Assembly (NCBI GenBank): GCA_946699065.1
Contig: CAMPDV010000059.1
Coordinates: forward strand, 372,001-436,000
Reading direction: 5' to 3'
Length of the DNA stretch: 64,000 nt
From: Loxodes magnus
Taxonomy: Eukaryota > Ciliophora > Karyorelictea > Loxodida > Loxodidae
Below are positions 47,165-60,489 of the stretch, piece after piece. The notes beneath the pieces were generated by a model that was not told the origin of the DNA, made no database searches, and saw nothing but the letters and a program-made list of their open reading frames with translations. The stretch's first letter is position 1; every line of letters begins with the position of its first letter. A program made the translations under genes and the position numbers.

Positions 47165-49076
47165 TCAGCTTTTCTAGGATTCTTCTTCCTGACTTTTCTC
47201 CGATTCACCTGATTTTCTAGAACCAGAATTATGAGATTATTAATCTCCTTCTTCCTCTTCTTCCTCTTCCTCTTCTTCTTCCTCTTCTCCTTCTTCTCCT
47301 TCTTCTCCTTCTTCTCCTTCTCCTTCTTCTCCTTCTCCTTCTTCTTATTCTTCTTCCTCTCCTTTACCCTCGTGATTTTCCTCTTAGGATTGATCAGTTT
47401 CATTTTCAGCTTTAGTTTCTTACTAAGCATTTTCTTATGTATCCTAAGCTTAAAAATTTTCATCTTTTTCTTCATTCACTATAATTGATTATGAAGTCTG
47501 AAATATAAAGGCTTACAGATGATTATCTTAAATTACCACCTAAAGGTCTCTCGAGTTCTAAATCTCGGTTAAGAGCTTTAACGCAACTTAGCAGCTTTTG
47601 GTTAAGATTAGAGATTTCTTACTTCAATTATTTCTCTTTTGAGTTGAATCCTTTGACCGTAAGTTAGAATTATTGACTTAATTAGGAATTTTTGCTTCCT
47701 TCTTACTCTATTAAACTTTTCTTTTACTAAGTTATCCTTTTTTGTAAATTCTAGTCTAAGATTTATTTAACTTCCTAGCTTTTTTGCATTACATCTGAAA
47801 CTCTATACATCTAAGACTATAATTTTTGAGAAGTAGTTTGTAGGTTAGTATAGCACTCTTTTATCTAGCCTTTTATGTTAAAAATGTTTTGTTCTAATTC
47901 TTAGATTTTTTCTTCTTTAAACATATCTAAGTTTTAGCCTTCTTTTTTCAACTATCTATACTCATTTATGATTTCAATAGATTTGTCTTAAAATTCCTAA
48001 ACTTAGAAATTAATTGCCTATATTACTCTTTCAGACTCCTCTAGAGATTTAGTTCTGTCATCTTCAATAATCAAGATGCTTTCTGATAAACGATTGTTTA
48101 GTTTTGTAATTTACTCTTCTGGTTTTAGCTACTAAGTCTCTTCAGGTTAAATCTTGCATTGATATTTTTACTCTGCTATTTATTTTAACTACTCTAATTC
48201 CTTTTTCAATCCATCGATATCCTAAGTAAATTTGATATTGAGGCTTTTACTTTTTATATCTATTTCTTTCTAGACTTTTCTCTGCTCTTTTTCTATCATA
48301 ATCATTGCTTCTTGCATAAGGAATTTTTAAAAGTCCTGAAGACTTTTTTTTTGCCTTTCTAGATAGCTTTAGATTTACGGCTAAATAGTAATATTTATTT
48401 CGTCTATTTTTTGCTTAGTTTTAGTACTTCATTTTTCAAATTACTTAGAGTAATCTTCAGTATATATAGACACTTAATTTTACTAGCTTGATAGTTATTT
48501 AGAAGCGTCCTGAATAATTTTATCGAACCTCTTTTGCATTTTTTGAATTTTTTATTCAAAAATATCTATTATTTCAGTAATTTCCTCTTTGAAAACGCCC
48601 TCAAAGTTCTTTAATTCCATTTTGGACTATATATCTAGCTGTTAGCTTTCGTTTTAAACTTCTATCAGCCTCTATAACATATTTTCACTTTTATCGCCTC
48701 GTTCTTGACTTAGCTCTTAGACTCTTTTTTCTTACTATTCACATAGCTATTCAATGGTCTCTTTTATTTCTTAGCATTCTTCATCCTGCTTTTATAAAAT
48801 CTCTTCAATTATTTATGCTTTTTCGCTCAAAGTTCTTCCAGAAGCTTCTGTTTTAAGCATTTAAGGAACTTGATTAACTATCTTTAGCAAGGGAATCAGA
48901 CTATCTTACTAATAGTCTAACTAACTTACAGTATGTTCAAAATTCTAGATTTGTTCCAGTTGTTGATATTCCTATTAGCTTTAAACACTATCTTGGTTAA
49001 TTTCTTATAAGTCATATTCGCTGGATTGTTGTTTATTATTATCTTCAGATTTGAATTATTTTGTACGTACGCTCAT
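47165..49076 (-). CDS. Long coiled-coil protein with Glu/Gly-repeat tail
   Basis: The spliced product is 630 aa, from ATG 49076 (MSVRTKQFKSEDNNK) to TGA 47165-47167 (EEESQKS). Residues about 20-510 are a nearly unbroken alpha-helical coiled coil rich in Gln, Glu and Lys (EKAQIIEEILQKQDEECQEI, LKNFEGVFKEEITEIIDIF). A 19-nt intron (47498-47516) joins this to an acidic tail with a run of Glu/Gly units. The Gln bias is expected with TAA and TAG as extra Gln codons. It may be a cytoskeletal or basal-body type protein, but coiled coils give no specific family. Confidence 0.72.
47245..47362 (-). repeat. Low-complexity Glu/Gly tract (polypurine on the minus strand)
   Basis: An irregular GAA/GAG/GGA triplet repeat, read as EEGEGEEGEEGEEE-type sequence in the acidic tail of the coiled-coil protein. 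The plus strand is almost pure pyrimidine here. Such tracts vary in length by slippage. Confidence 0.9.
47498..47516 (-). other. 19-nt intron
   Basis: On the minus strand GTAAGC to TTTCAG. Without removal the frame would miss the acidic tail and stop within ten codons (NYSE then TGA). Confidence 0.78.
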
Positions 49077-50728
49077 TTTTATAAAATTAATAGTTACTAG
49101 AAATCTTTATAACACTAAGTTTAATTATTTATATCCTACTCATTTAGTGTCTTGCTGTTTACTTCTTCTCTTTCATATGCTTATGATTTACTTTTTTTGC
49201 ACTTTTAATTTTCCTTCTTATATAGTTTTAACTTTAGCTTATCTTAGCTCCAATTATAATTATGAGGAATATTTAATAAGGAATTTCTATTTTCTCTTTA
49301 ACTTTATAAACATATAAAAAAATAATTACTTAACCTTATTAATTTTCACTGCTTTAACCCATTCATTATCTAACCTTTTAGTAAGCTATAATTTCTCTAT
49401 TCTTTTAGCTAATAATTATCATAGACTTACTTTAACTAAGCTAAATTAAAATATGATAGCTGGTATATAATAATCTTCTACTATCAATTACTTATATTAC
49501 TAAATTATTATAATCTAATTACTTTCATGTTTCTATTATTTTCATACTTCTAGTCTCTTAATACAATCCTCTAAAAAGAAGACAATTTTTAGTTTAGTTA
49601 ATTAAATTTAGCTGATAGAATAATTCTAGCTACTATACCAATACTATTTAAATATATTATCAATCATTTCCTCTTCTGACTTAATGCTAATTCAATTTTA
49701 GTTCGATTACTTAGTTATTATTTATTATAGATATTAGTTTAATTTACTACAACTGAGATTTGATTTAATATATAGTAAGAACTTTTTATTTAATTAAATG
49801 GCTGAAAATAGTTATTTAAAATATGACCCTTTAATTATATTTCCCCAGTTTATGCATTTGAGATAACAAGCATAATTAATTATAAAAGTTAGCTAATAAA
49901 AAGTTTATAAATTGAAGTGTTACTCTTATATTATTAACTGAGTGTGTAGTTAATTTAATTTGATATAATTATTTTTATGCTACTATGTACTATATGCTTA
50001 TACTGATCTTCTCTTCTTTTATATATATTACCTTTTAAGAAAAATTGCTATCTGTATTATTAGCTTTCTTTACCTATTTAGTTATAGAATATAAATCCCA
50101 TGCTGAAATAATTTAAATTTATAGCTAACTAGTTTTAAATTACTTTCGATGTTTATCACTTTGCTAAATAGATTAGGGATATGTAAAAGAGCTCCTATTT
50201 TTATAGAGCTGATTTAGAAATTTCCATACTATTATATAAACTAAATCTCTTAATATAAGAGTCATTATTATCTTCTACTGTTTAGAAAAGCTTTATTCTA
50301 TTATACTTAGGCTATAAATTTACCTTTAGATTCTCTATATTAGTTAAAATAAAGCAATCTTTTTCCATCTGAACTTATAAATAGTGCTCATTACTATAGC
50401 TAGACATACTCTAAGCTATTAGTTATTATTTTACTAGATTTAATTATACCAAAGGTAGCATAGAAGCATAATCAAGTATATGTATTTTTAATTGATTATA
50501 CTTTTTTGTTTCTAGTGTAAATATTCTACTTGCGTCAGTTTAACAATTAATACCCTTTTTATTTCATTATTTCTCATACTCAAAATTATCCTTTTATTGA
50601 AAAATAGCTAGATACTTTTTGAATTTAGTTCAGAAAAATCCAAAAATTACTTTGATTTACTAAGCTTATAAGTACTTTTTATGACTAATACTATATAATT
50701 AGAGTTTTAATATGGACATATAAGGATA
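49077..50728. other. AT-rich intergenic region
   Basis: Very AT-rich, with open frames only by lack of TGA. Nothing supportable. The coiled-coil gene's promoter should be at the left edge. Confidence 0.4.
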
Positions 50729-51490
50729 ATGAAGGATTTTGAAGAGTATCTTACTATTAACCTTTAAAGTAAGAATTTAATCATAGATTTAATCTTTCTT
50801 CAGTGTACCAAAGCTTTAAAACTGCTTTTTTAGAGAACTTACAATGGTTATAAAAATTAAACTCAATTTTGGATACAGAGCAGAATGAATTAATGCAGAC
50901 TAAATAGTCAATAAGTCTTGCTATAATACTTAGTAATTCTATCTAACGATAAATAAAGTAAGCTAAGCAACTATCAAGAAGGTTAGATACTGAATATTAC
51001 AAGATTAGTAAAGAGTGTTGCTTCCTACAAAAAAGAGAACTATAAAGAGCCAGCATTATTTGCTTTATATAAGTAAACTTTAAAGCAGTAGGATAAGTAA
51101 TTATACGAAAAGCTTTTAAGCAGAAAACTTCTATAAAGTAACTATCTTAAAGCATACTTCACTTTATGAGATTCTAATAAAATCACAATAGTTATAAGTT
51201 TCTAGAAGGTTATTAATAAATATTAAAGTGAGTCAGCTAAAAATAAATACAAATTAAAATTAAAGATAATTAATCTAATAAAAAAGTAGGCGAAATAATA
51301 TCAAAAAAACTTATAACTAGGTATTTAGCTCCGTATCAATAATATAAGTTATTATGATCAGTTATATGCTTCACTTTTATTAAACATATATCAATTAAGG
51401 AATTATTTTAAGACATCTTTAACTATTAAATCAAAGCATGTGTATCTACGGATAAATGACAATAAGCAATGCTGCAAATATAGTTAGTGA
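50729..51490 (+). CDS. Unrecognised 253-aa basic protein
   Basis: Frame 2 is open from ATG 50729 (MKDFEEYLTINLQSKNLIID) to TGA 51488-51490 with one internal TGA (LWDSN). Composition is Lys/Gln/Tyr/Leu-rich and helical (NYKEPALFALYKQTLKQQDK). No membrane segment or known motif is seen. The length of the open frame and its codon use make chance less likely, but no homology can be claimed. It ends 61 nt before the start of the giant Cys-rich gene on the same strand. Confidence 0.45.
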
Positions 51491-51551
51491 TAGTGCTAAA
51501 TAATGAAATTAAATTGTATTAATTTAAGTTCTTTTAGTTTAAATAATAGAA

Positions 51552-54500
51552 ATGCTAGTACTACTTATCTTATTTTTGTTACTCCTAGGAACATTTTAGT
51601 AAAAGCTTTTTCTGAATTTAACTTCTTGAAATACCTCAGAAGAATTCAATCAGAACAAATAAAAGTCTTACACTTTTAAATCCTTCGGATATGATCCGTC
51701 CGTTAATTCTAACACTTCTTATACTGTAACTTTGTGATTGAAGTCTGATTCATGTGATAGTTATTAAGCTTAGCTTTTTACTATTTATCAGGGAGAAAAA
51801 ATATATGATGCAGGTTATATTTACTTCAAAAAAAGTTAGATTAACTTCATTAATTATAGAAGTGATTAAACTTATAATTGAGGGTGGAATGGGTAAGAAG
51901 CTAAATGTAATGAGTGAATTTTTTACAGCGTTGTATTTACAGCCAATAATCTCTTGGTAGATTCAACTAATAAAAATGTGAGATAGTGCCTTGTGTATCC
52001 CTATAATAGTTGAAGTCTAAATTGTAATGAAACTTCATAAAACTAGTTTAAAACTTTTAATAGTGCTGATTAAGTAAATCCAGGCTATAAAACTCAACTA
52101 CCTTTTAAAGGATGATTACTATAAGCTAGATTTTATATTAATAACGCCTAGTTTACTAGACTATAATTAAAATATATAGCAATGATGGAAAATCCTTGTG
52201 CGGTATCTTGTAATTCTCTATGCAATGGACCTGAGTCAAAAAACTGCTAAAGTTAAGCTTGCAACTAAAGATGTTTAAGTTGCTTTGGAACATAAGAAAA
52301 TTAATGCCTGAAATGTAAAGAAAGCCAGAATTTGACTTTAGAATACTAATGCTAATGCAGCTAATATTACAAACAAATTAGCTCTTCACCTTTTAAATGT
52401 CTTCCTTTGATATGAGGCTGCTAGATTTATAAATCTAATTAAGAGTGCCAGGAATGTAAAAGCAACTGATTTTTATATAACAAATCATGTCATATGTCTA
52501 TTTCAGATTATTAGCAACCATTATAAATGAACACTTCCGTTTAGTTTAATACAAATTTTAGTTATTACGATTATGATCCTTAAGTGTCTTCCAATAAATC
52601 CTATTCCTTTACAACATGATTAAACTACAAGTGCCCTGATAGTTAATATAGAAAATTTATTTATATCTATAGTGAATCTTTGGAGCTAAAGATATCATTA
52701 ACAAAATAAGAATCACTTCTAAAACTATTATTTTTACTTTAAAACCCAAAAAATATTTAATTATAATTAGATCTAATAAACATAACCTGCAATTAATGGT
52801 TCTTCATTGGATTTACTTTAACAACTTAAAATTAATTAATTGATGAGAATAATAAAGAATTAAGAATTTGCTATGCAAAAGTAAACTCATTAATAGACTA
52901 TAAGCTAAAATGCTAGACTTATGAATGATTATACTTTACTTAATGATAGCAGAGTTCAAATATAAGAATTGGAGCGGAAATTTATAATCATAACTTTGTT
53001 GGCTAAGTTTTGTAAGAAAGATTGTGAATTAATAATTCAAATTTTGATTATTCTAATTTTGAATAAATAGCAGTCTATTAGAATCCTTGTATGATATCTT
53101 GTTCTGGATACTGCACATCTCCATTAGTGCAAGACTGTGTCAGCTAATGTAATCCAAGATGTCTTAAATGTTATGGTCCTAAAGACAATAATTGTCTTAC
53201 CTGTGAGATAGGAAAGTATTTAGATTAAAATAACTTTTGTAAATGCAATAATAGTTAATACCTTACTGGTACAACCTGCGCTTAAATTTGTCCATAAACA
53301 GAATAAGATTCAGACTTAAATTATGTATGTGAACCTTGCAATGTTACCTTCAAAAATTGTACCAAATGCACTTAGAACGGTCTAAACTGCACGGAATGTA
53401 CTTCTCCCTATAAATTAAGCCAAAGCTAATGTCTGAGTAAGTGCCCAGCAAATTAATAGGATAAGAATAATGATGGATAATGTGAAAAGTGCAGTGAAGT
53501 GTTGTAAAATTGCTTATAGTGTAATTAAAATGGGTTAGAATGCACTTAATGCGAAAATGGATATTTCATAGGAAATGATAAGAAATGCATATAGTGCTAA
53601 TTATCTATATCTGATTGCAAAAACTGCAGCCAAGATGGTTAAATTTGCTTTTCATGCCAAAATCTTGAATTAAATAGCAATAAGTGTCTTTTATGCTAAC
53701 CTTAGCAATATTTAAATGATTAGCATTGTGTAAATTGTAATCTTACACATAGTAATTGTGATATTTGCGATATAAATGGAGCAAAGTGTTTATCATGCAA
53801 ATAAGGATACTACCTCTAGGATTCTGACTGTAGATAATGCTAAGAAAAAAAAGAAGATTGTGAAATTTGTTCCCAAAATGGAACTATTTGCTATAAGTGC
53901 ATTTCCAAATTTTTAACCTAAAATTAGTGTTCTAACTAATGCCTTGATTCAGAATTTGTATATAATTAAGAAAGAATTTGTGAAAATTGCTAAGCTACTA
54001 TATAAAATTGTCTGAAATGCAGTGAATAAATGCAATGCTAGTAATGCTAACCAAATTACTTTATAAGCAAGTAGTTCTAATGCAGTTCATGCGATTATTA
54101 TATTTAAGATTGCCAAGAGTGCTCTTAAGATGGCTTTACTTGCCTAAAATGCAAAACAGGATTTTTATTTAATAATACTTGCATGTAGTAATGTCCTGAT
54201 ACTCAATAAGACTGAGAAAATGATAAAATATGTCAGCCTTGCTCAGACAAAGTAAATTATTGCCAAAGATGCAATCAGGAAGTTAATAAATGCAATGAGT
54301 GTTTTGAAGGATACTACCTTAATAATCAAGTTTAATGCCAAAACTGTAGTCAGAAATTTGATAATTGTGAAATATGCGAAGAGAGTGGAAATCGATGTTT
54401 TAAATGCCAAGATAATTTTTATATGACAGTTCAGAGACAGTGTGTAAGAGAATGTCCTCAAGATCAATTTGATTTCCAAGGAGATTGAGAATGTAGGAAC

Positions 54501-57237
54501 TGTGATGCTTAATTTAAAAACTGTAAAAATTGTAATTAAACCAGTTGTACAGAATGTCAGGAGGGATTATTTCCGAGTTTAAATAATACTAAGTGCATAT
54601 AATGCTACTAAGAAATACCACATTGTTAGATATGCTAAGCATAGATTGATAAAGTATAAAATTTGGAATGCATGAAATGTGAGGAGCACTTTAAACTTAT
54701 TTAATAATAAAATTAATGTGTGGAATTTTGCTCTTATTTTGATATGTTTGATGCAAACGAAACAGGAGTTTGCTATCCTTGTTCTTAAGAATTAGAAAAC
54801 TGCTTATCATGTAGTGAAAATGGTAGGACTTGCTTTAATTGCAGTTCTGGCTATTTTATAGAAAATGGCACGTGCGCCTAATGTATAAATTTTTGTAAAG
54901 AATGCATTAATAGTACCCAATGCTTGCAATGTGAAGAAAAGTCAATATCATGATAAGGGTTGTGCCTTTAATAATGCCCTATAGGCTACTTTCAAAATAT
55001 AAATAGTACATGCGAAGAATGTCCATAAAATTGTAGATAATGTGACGACATAAAATGTCATGCTTGCAATGATAGATTCATTTTAAATTCCGAAAATTTC
55101 TGCGTTTAAGAAGAAGTGGTAGAAGATGAATCAGTTCCTTAAAGTTTAGAAGATTTAGACTTAAGTGAAAATGAGCAATAAATGTTAAGCTCAAATAACG
55201 TAGCTTTTTCATGTTTGGTTGGTATAGAAGCTTCCGTTAATATTTTGTAAATGTCTAAAGCAAATGCAGATTTCATTTAATCAACGCAGTATTTCCAAAA
55301 TTTAAGGATGCTAGGATTAATTAAAACCGCTAAACCTGATAATATGAAGGGATTTTACATCTAAAGCAGTAGCAACTGAATTCCATTTTTAGGAAACAAT
55401 CATCAGTATTATTCTGGTTTACACTCTAAAGTAACTCGAGTTCTGCTTGATACGTCAGTAAAAAGTTACAATTTTGAATTGCAGAAATATACTTAAACTA
55501 TATTCATAGAAAACGCTTTTTTTCCTTTTATATCATTCATATCAGCAATTTTAGTATTTTTGCTGACATAAATTTGTACTAAAAGGAAGCGCATACGAAA
55601 TCTTTGAAGAAAGTTTGTGTTTTGAATCTGTATTATAACCTCTCTAGAGCTTAACTTATCTTCTTTTATATAGCTTTCCCATATTAACTTTAAGGATTAG
55701 TTTTGCATAATAAATAGCTTAGCTGCTATTTTTTGTCTTGTAAGTTCTTCATTTCAGATAATGTAGGTTATGCTTATAACTAAACTTTCTGTTCAAGCAG
55801 TTAAATATATAAAAAAGTTAAAGTCGTTAAATCCTGAATAGCTTGAAAGCTTGAGGAATGATTAAACAGATGAAAACAAAGTATTTTTCGAAATGCTAAA
55901 AGATGAAAAGCTTATTTAGCTCCTCTACTTTTCATTCCTTTTAACATCTAAGATTATAACAACTGCTACCTTAGTATTCTTAGAAAATCACTAACTAGCC
56001 TGCATTTTGATTATTTCATTTGTGTCTATATTTCAGCTACTTTACCTAAACATTTACAGACCTTATAGATAAAAATTAAAGCTATTGACTGCAATTATTT
56101 ATGAGCTTATTTAGTTAGTAGTATGCATGAGTAACTTGATGTTTTATTTTGGGGATGATGGTGATGATAGTGATAATAGCGATAATAGTGAAGAAAGTGA
56201 TAACACTCTTTCTTCAAGTCAGTTTGCTATAGTAGGGTGAGCTCTGATAGCTCTTTAGTACGTAATCGTCTTAAAATTAATGTTTTACTTTTTCCTTCTG
56301 ATAATGAAAATTGTGCAAGTGTGTAAAAATCATTCAATCATGATTAAAATGAAAACTTAAATCGAAGTAATGAAGAACCGAAATTCACTGACTGTGGAAA
56401 ATGCAAAAAATCTTAGGACTGCTAATATAAATGATACTCTATCATAGTCATTTTAGGAGTTGCATCTAAAAACAGTAAAAATAAAAGATAATGATACGGA
56501 TAGTTAAATAATATTCTAAAGCACTAAAATCTTAAAAATTGACAAATCAATTACATGTGATTACGACTATGAAGACGATACTCTATTACATTTACAATTC
56601 TGTAAGTCGAAAAATATTAGAAATGCTATTGAAAGATTGTATTCAAACATAGATCCCCAACTATAGAACATTTCTTTGATTCCTCTTATTACTTTCAATA
56701 AAGAAAAAATAATAAGTTCCTTATAACTGAACGAAGAATAGAGATCAGATGAATTTAGGGATATTTTGGATGCTATCAAAATAAAAATTCAAGCATTTTG
56801 AGCTGAAATATAAGAGGAAAAGAAGTCTTTAGTGCTTTAGATACACTAAAAACTAGGTTAAACGAACAAGCACTTTTTATTTTCTGGTATAAAGTACTTA
56901 TAGAAAGTTTGATGATGAAATATGTAAAGGAGAACTCAAATTTCTTTATCTTTATTAATCATTTATAGTTATTCATTACTATTACTTTAACTTAATCTAC
57001 TCTTCAGTCAAAATTACTCTCTATAGTTGTCTTTAACTAATTTCACTTTAAAAAGCAATCGAAGCTCTGGAATAAAAAGTATAGATAAAAATGTATAAAA
57101 AGTGGATGCAAAACTTTAGGAATGATAAAGTGGGAATGAAGGAAAGTAATTAAAGGTAGATTAACTTAAAAAGCTACAATTCTTAAATAAAAGCTTAAAT
57201 GTTGCTCTAATCAAAATACTAGAAGTATAAAGCTTGA
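51552..57237 (+). CDS. Very large Cys-rich surface receptor-like membrane protein
   Basis: The product is about 1877 aa. It starts at ATG 51552 with a signal peptide (MLVLLILFLLLLGTF). Two jelly-roll/LamG-like segments follow (near residues 50-220 and 330-520), each followed by Cys-rich sequence. Residues about 530-1190 are a long array of furin-like units with CxxC pairs (NCTKCTQNGLNCTECTS, DGFTCLKCKTG). A non-repetitive region and several membrane segments come next (FFPFISFISAILVFLL, LTSKIITTATLVFL, FFLLIMKIV), with acidic and Asn/Ser stretches. This layout resembles ciliate Cys-repeat membrane proteins of unknown ligand. The 3' end needs two short introns (proposed 56825-56856 and 57007-57026) to reach TGA 57235-57237; unspliced, the frame would stop at TGA 56910-56912. 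The main frame is intact for more than 5 kb. Confidence 0.78.
56825..56856 (+). other. Proposed 32-nt intron at the 3' end of the Cys-rich gene
   Basis: GTCTTT to AACTAG. It moves frame 3 to frame 2, where coding-like sequence (NEQALFIFWYKVLIESLMMK) continues. The donor is atypical. Confidence 0.35.
57007..57026 (+). other. Proposed 20-nt intron at the 3' end of the Cys-rich gene
   Basis: GTCAAA to CTATAG. It moves frame 2 to frame 1, where KAIEALEQKVQIKMYKKWMQ and a stop at 57235-57237 follow. Confidence 0.35.
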
Positions 57238-59384
57238 AATATTTATGAACAAACTAGCAACCTATCCTTACTTATATTACAAGTATTAAAGCTATTAATA
57301 AAAAGTAAGTCTTATTTATAAATTCGTAAAATATTAAATAATAAAGCATCAAATACTTTCTTATAATTTGATTTCGGACAAAGCTTTAACTGGTTTCTTC
57401 ATTAACTAGTTTTAATAAATTAGTTATTTTATTACTATTTCTTAAGGAGTTTATATGTTCCAGGTTATTTTAATTTTAATAAGAGTATTTATAAAATAGT
57501 GCTAATAAGCCTTATGTATATTAACTAGAGATATTATTGAAATCATTTATATTAAATTGTTCATAGTATCTTCTAAATAAGATGCTTATTATATTAGATA
57601 ATAATTTCCCTCTTTCTAAAGAAAATGTTTCTTTAGAACCTTATGAAAATAACCACAACCCTTAGTCTTATAAAGTAATATAGGATTAAAATGCATGTTT
57701 AATCTTCTTTAGTAAAGCAATTAATTAGAGTTAAATAAGTTACTAGTTGTAGGTGATAGAGTGATTAATAGGAAGTTTAGAATGGTAATTTTTATTATAA
57801 TAAGTGTTCAAATCATTTAGAATGTATTTTAAGGCATAGAGTTAAGGCTTTATTTTCGAAAGTAATAGCTAAATTACTACTTATAAATAGATTTAGTCTA
57901 AATATAATAAATCTCTATAATAGATTAGACCTTCTCTTACCTATTCTATACTCCTTTCACTAAATCTAATTTTATAAGCATATGTAATTAAACAATCTCC
58001 ACATAAGGATGTATATAAAAGATAATTTTCTATATCATCTTAACGAATTAAATTCCTCTAAGGTTTAAATTCTAAAAGTTTAGTTTAAACTTTATAATAC
58101 CAAGCTTATAAAATAATATTCTAAGATTTACAATTAAAATTAACTAAAAAGGAAAGTTTTAAATTAAGGAGCAGGGAGTTCTTTTAATTTTGCTTTATTT
58201 ACTATCTAATTGTTTGGTAATAAATATAATTTGAAACATGCAAATAACAGAAATTTAATTATGATGTGAAATTACTAATTTTTGTAATATCTTCTAGAAT
58301 TAATTAACTCAATAGTGATAAATTCTTGATATAATAGTATCTAACAGATCTCTATTCTTAAGGCTATATTGATAGCCTCTATAGTTGATAACCTTAATGC
58401 TTTTTTATTCTTCAAAAGTTTTGATAAGTATTTTTTAAAGGATTTTAGTTATACTTAACCAAAAAACTCTCCCAATTACAAAAAATAGGAAATACATATG
58501 ATTACTTAGAAATTAAAAGAAGATAAGGGTATATTAAATAAATATTTACTCAAAATAGGATAAAATATAGCTAATTATATTCAATGCATAGTCCTTTTAA
58601 GATATCTGCAAGTCTAAAATTTGATAAATAAGAGGAATAACTAATAAAAGAATAATCTAACTTTAATCTAGTAAACCTTTCTATTTAAATCACTTAAATT
58701 TAGTTTTAAGATAGCTCTATTTTATAATCCTGCTTTTCTTTTTTGCTTCTCAATTTATTTCTCTCAAGCATAAGAGACTACTAAGTATTAAGAGAGAAAT
58801 AAGCTTAAGAAGAAGAACGAAATTTAAGTAAAAAGAGAAGTGATTTTTCTACAAACTAGCTATTTTGGTTTTTTCAAATTTTCGAATTTATGATTCCCAT
58901 TTTGATTTAATCGAAATTAATAATTTTGTTTAGAACTCTTTAGTACAATTCTGGCTTAGAAGCAAATTTATTGCATTTAAATATGATTAATGCATAAAAT
59001 GGATATAGATCAGAGCAGTTTTATATTGTTTTTTAGCAAAATATTTTTAAATTATTAACTTATTTTATCATTCTAGTCAATAGTAAAGGATTTAATAGCC
59101 ATTAATTTTTTTCTCTCATCATTAATATTTTACTTCTTAAAGCTAATTTTAGTGATTAATAATGAGCTTAAACTTGTTGATAATGAATTTATTTCTTTTT
59201 TTTGCTATTTTTCATTTGCTTTCTAATCTTGTAATGACTGACGAAAAAAAGATAGAAGTGCGAGTTATAAAAATAACTCCTTTATAGTTATATTATATGA
59301 TAATCATATATAATTTCTGCTTTTAGCTGATAGCTTAAACGTTTAAGGATTAGAATGTAAACATATAATTAAAAACAAAATCGT
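57238..59384. other. AT-rich intergenic region
   Basis: No supportable gene on either strand and no repeat or RNA gene recognised. Confidence 0.4.
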
Positions 59385-59972
59385 TCATGACTATTTCACA
59401 TCCTATTCCTTAATATTACCACTTTCCTCCTAATTATGATTCCTTTTATCAATATTAGACTGCAACTTTTATGCTTTCTTCTTTCTTTTGTCTAGTATCT
59501 AGCTGTTGGAGCCTACTTAATTTAATTTCCAGTTATCATTGTCTTTCCTCATAGGAAGGTCAATAATAATTTATTCCTTTTACTTCTAATTTGTTTCAGC
59601 ATTTTAATGGCCTTAAGCATTTTACTCTTCGATTATATCTTCAAGGGAATTATTTGATTCATCAGTTTAAGATAAGCTAGACTACTACAAGTCTTACTAA
59701 GTTTAGAAATCAAAGTTTTCTTAGACTTATTTTTATTCTTTATTAAACTCCTTAACAAGTTAGTGTATAATAGGATCATTATAAGAATGAGATAATTAAG
59801 TACCTTCAGCAAAAAATCACTCTTCCAGGTTTCGGCTATCTTCTAAATACTTTATATCTTATCTTTTTTTGAATTTGCTCCTTTTTTCTGGACTAAGAGA
59901 AGGATCTTTGTCTTCAATGAATTCAGCTTTTATTAGAGGTATCTTTTTATCTTTTTTTCTACTTGGTTCCAT
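59385..59972 (-). CDS. Unrecognised 195-aa charged, probably disordered protein
   Basis: The minus-strand frame runs from ATG 59972 (MEPSRKKDKKIPLIKAEF) to TGA 59385-59387 (KEQDVKQS). It is rich in Lys, Glu, Gln, Asn and Asp, with no hydrophobic core. One internal TGA is read as Trp (NLEEWFFAEG). Codon use is clearly coding-like against AT-rich flanks. Its look is that of a soluble, nucleic-acid-binding or scaffold-type disordered protein, but nothing specific is visible. Confidence 0.62.
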
Positions 59973-60489
59973 GTTATTTTCTTAAATATGGTTATTAACT
60001 TTAAATCATTCTATTTCAAATACTAAAGTCTCTACCCTCACTTAAATCACTCTACAATCTATCCTTACGAGCAACTGATTAACTGCATACAAAACATCTT
60101 TAGAATAAAATGCCTTTTTGTATTCGTACTAATAGCTGAATTTTCTTTAACTAGTTAGTTTTAAAAAACTAAGGTAAGCAAATTACAGCTAAAAAACTAA
60201 AAAAGACGACTAAACTAGCAGAAGTAAAGAGAATACATTTAAAAGCTGTAAAAAATAAGAAAAAAAGCTTATAAATCACTTCATTATGTTTCTACTATCG
60301 TTACTCTTAAAAACATGCTCTATTTAATAGTAGTAAACTCTTCTAAATTATATAGCGCTTACAATTATAAGATATCATAAAGTTGGATGTAAATAGAAGT
60401 TGCAAGCATTTTATTTAAAGCTTTAAAAGTAAAAATTTTGGATAATTTACTCTCTTTATAATAAAAATGATAAGTTTGAACTTATAAAA
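59973..60489. other. Intergenic region between divergent genes
   Basis: Nothing supportable beyond flanking promoters of the genes starting at 59972 (-) and 60490 (+). Confidence 0.4.

Noticed and set aside
47231..47488. Plus-strand ORF of Phe/Leu/Ser-rich sequence
   Set aside because: It is the antisense of the Glu/Gly tract and coiled-coil exon of the minus-strand gene.
56910..56918. Three tandem TGA triplets in frame 3 as a reinforced stop of the Cys-rich gene
   Set aside because: Coding-like sequence continues across this point in frame 2, where the bases read as ATG ATG; the tandem triplets are probably incidental. It remains the stop if the proposed introns are wrong.
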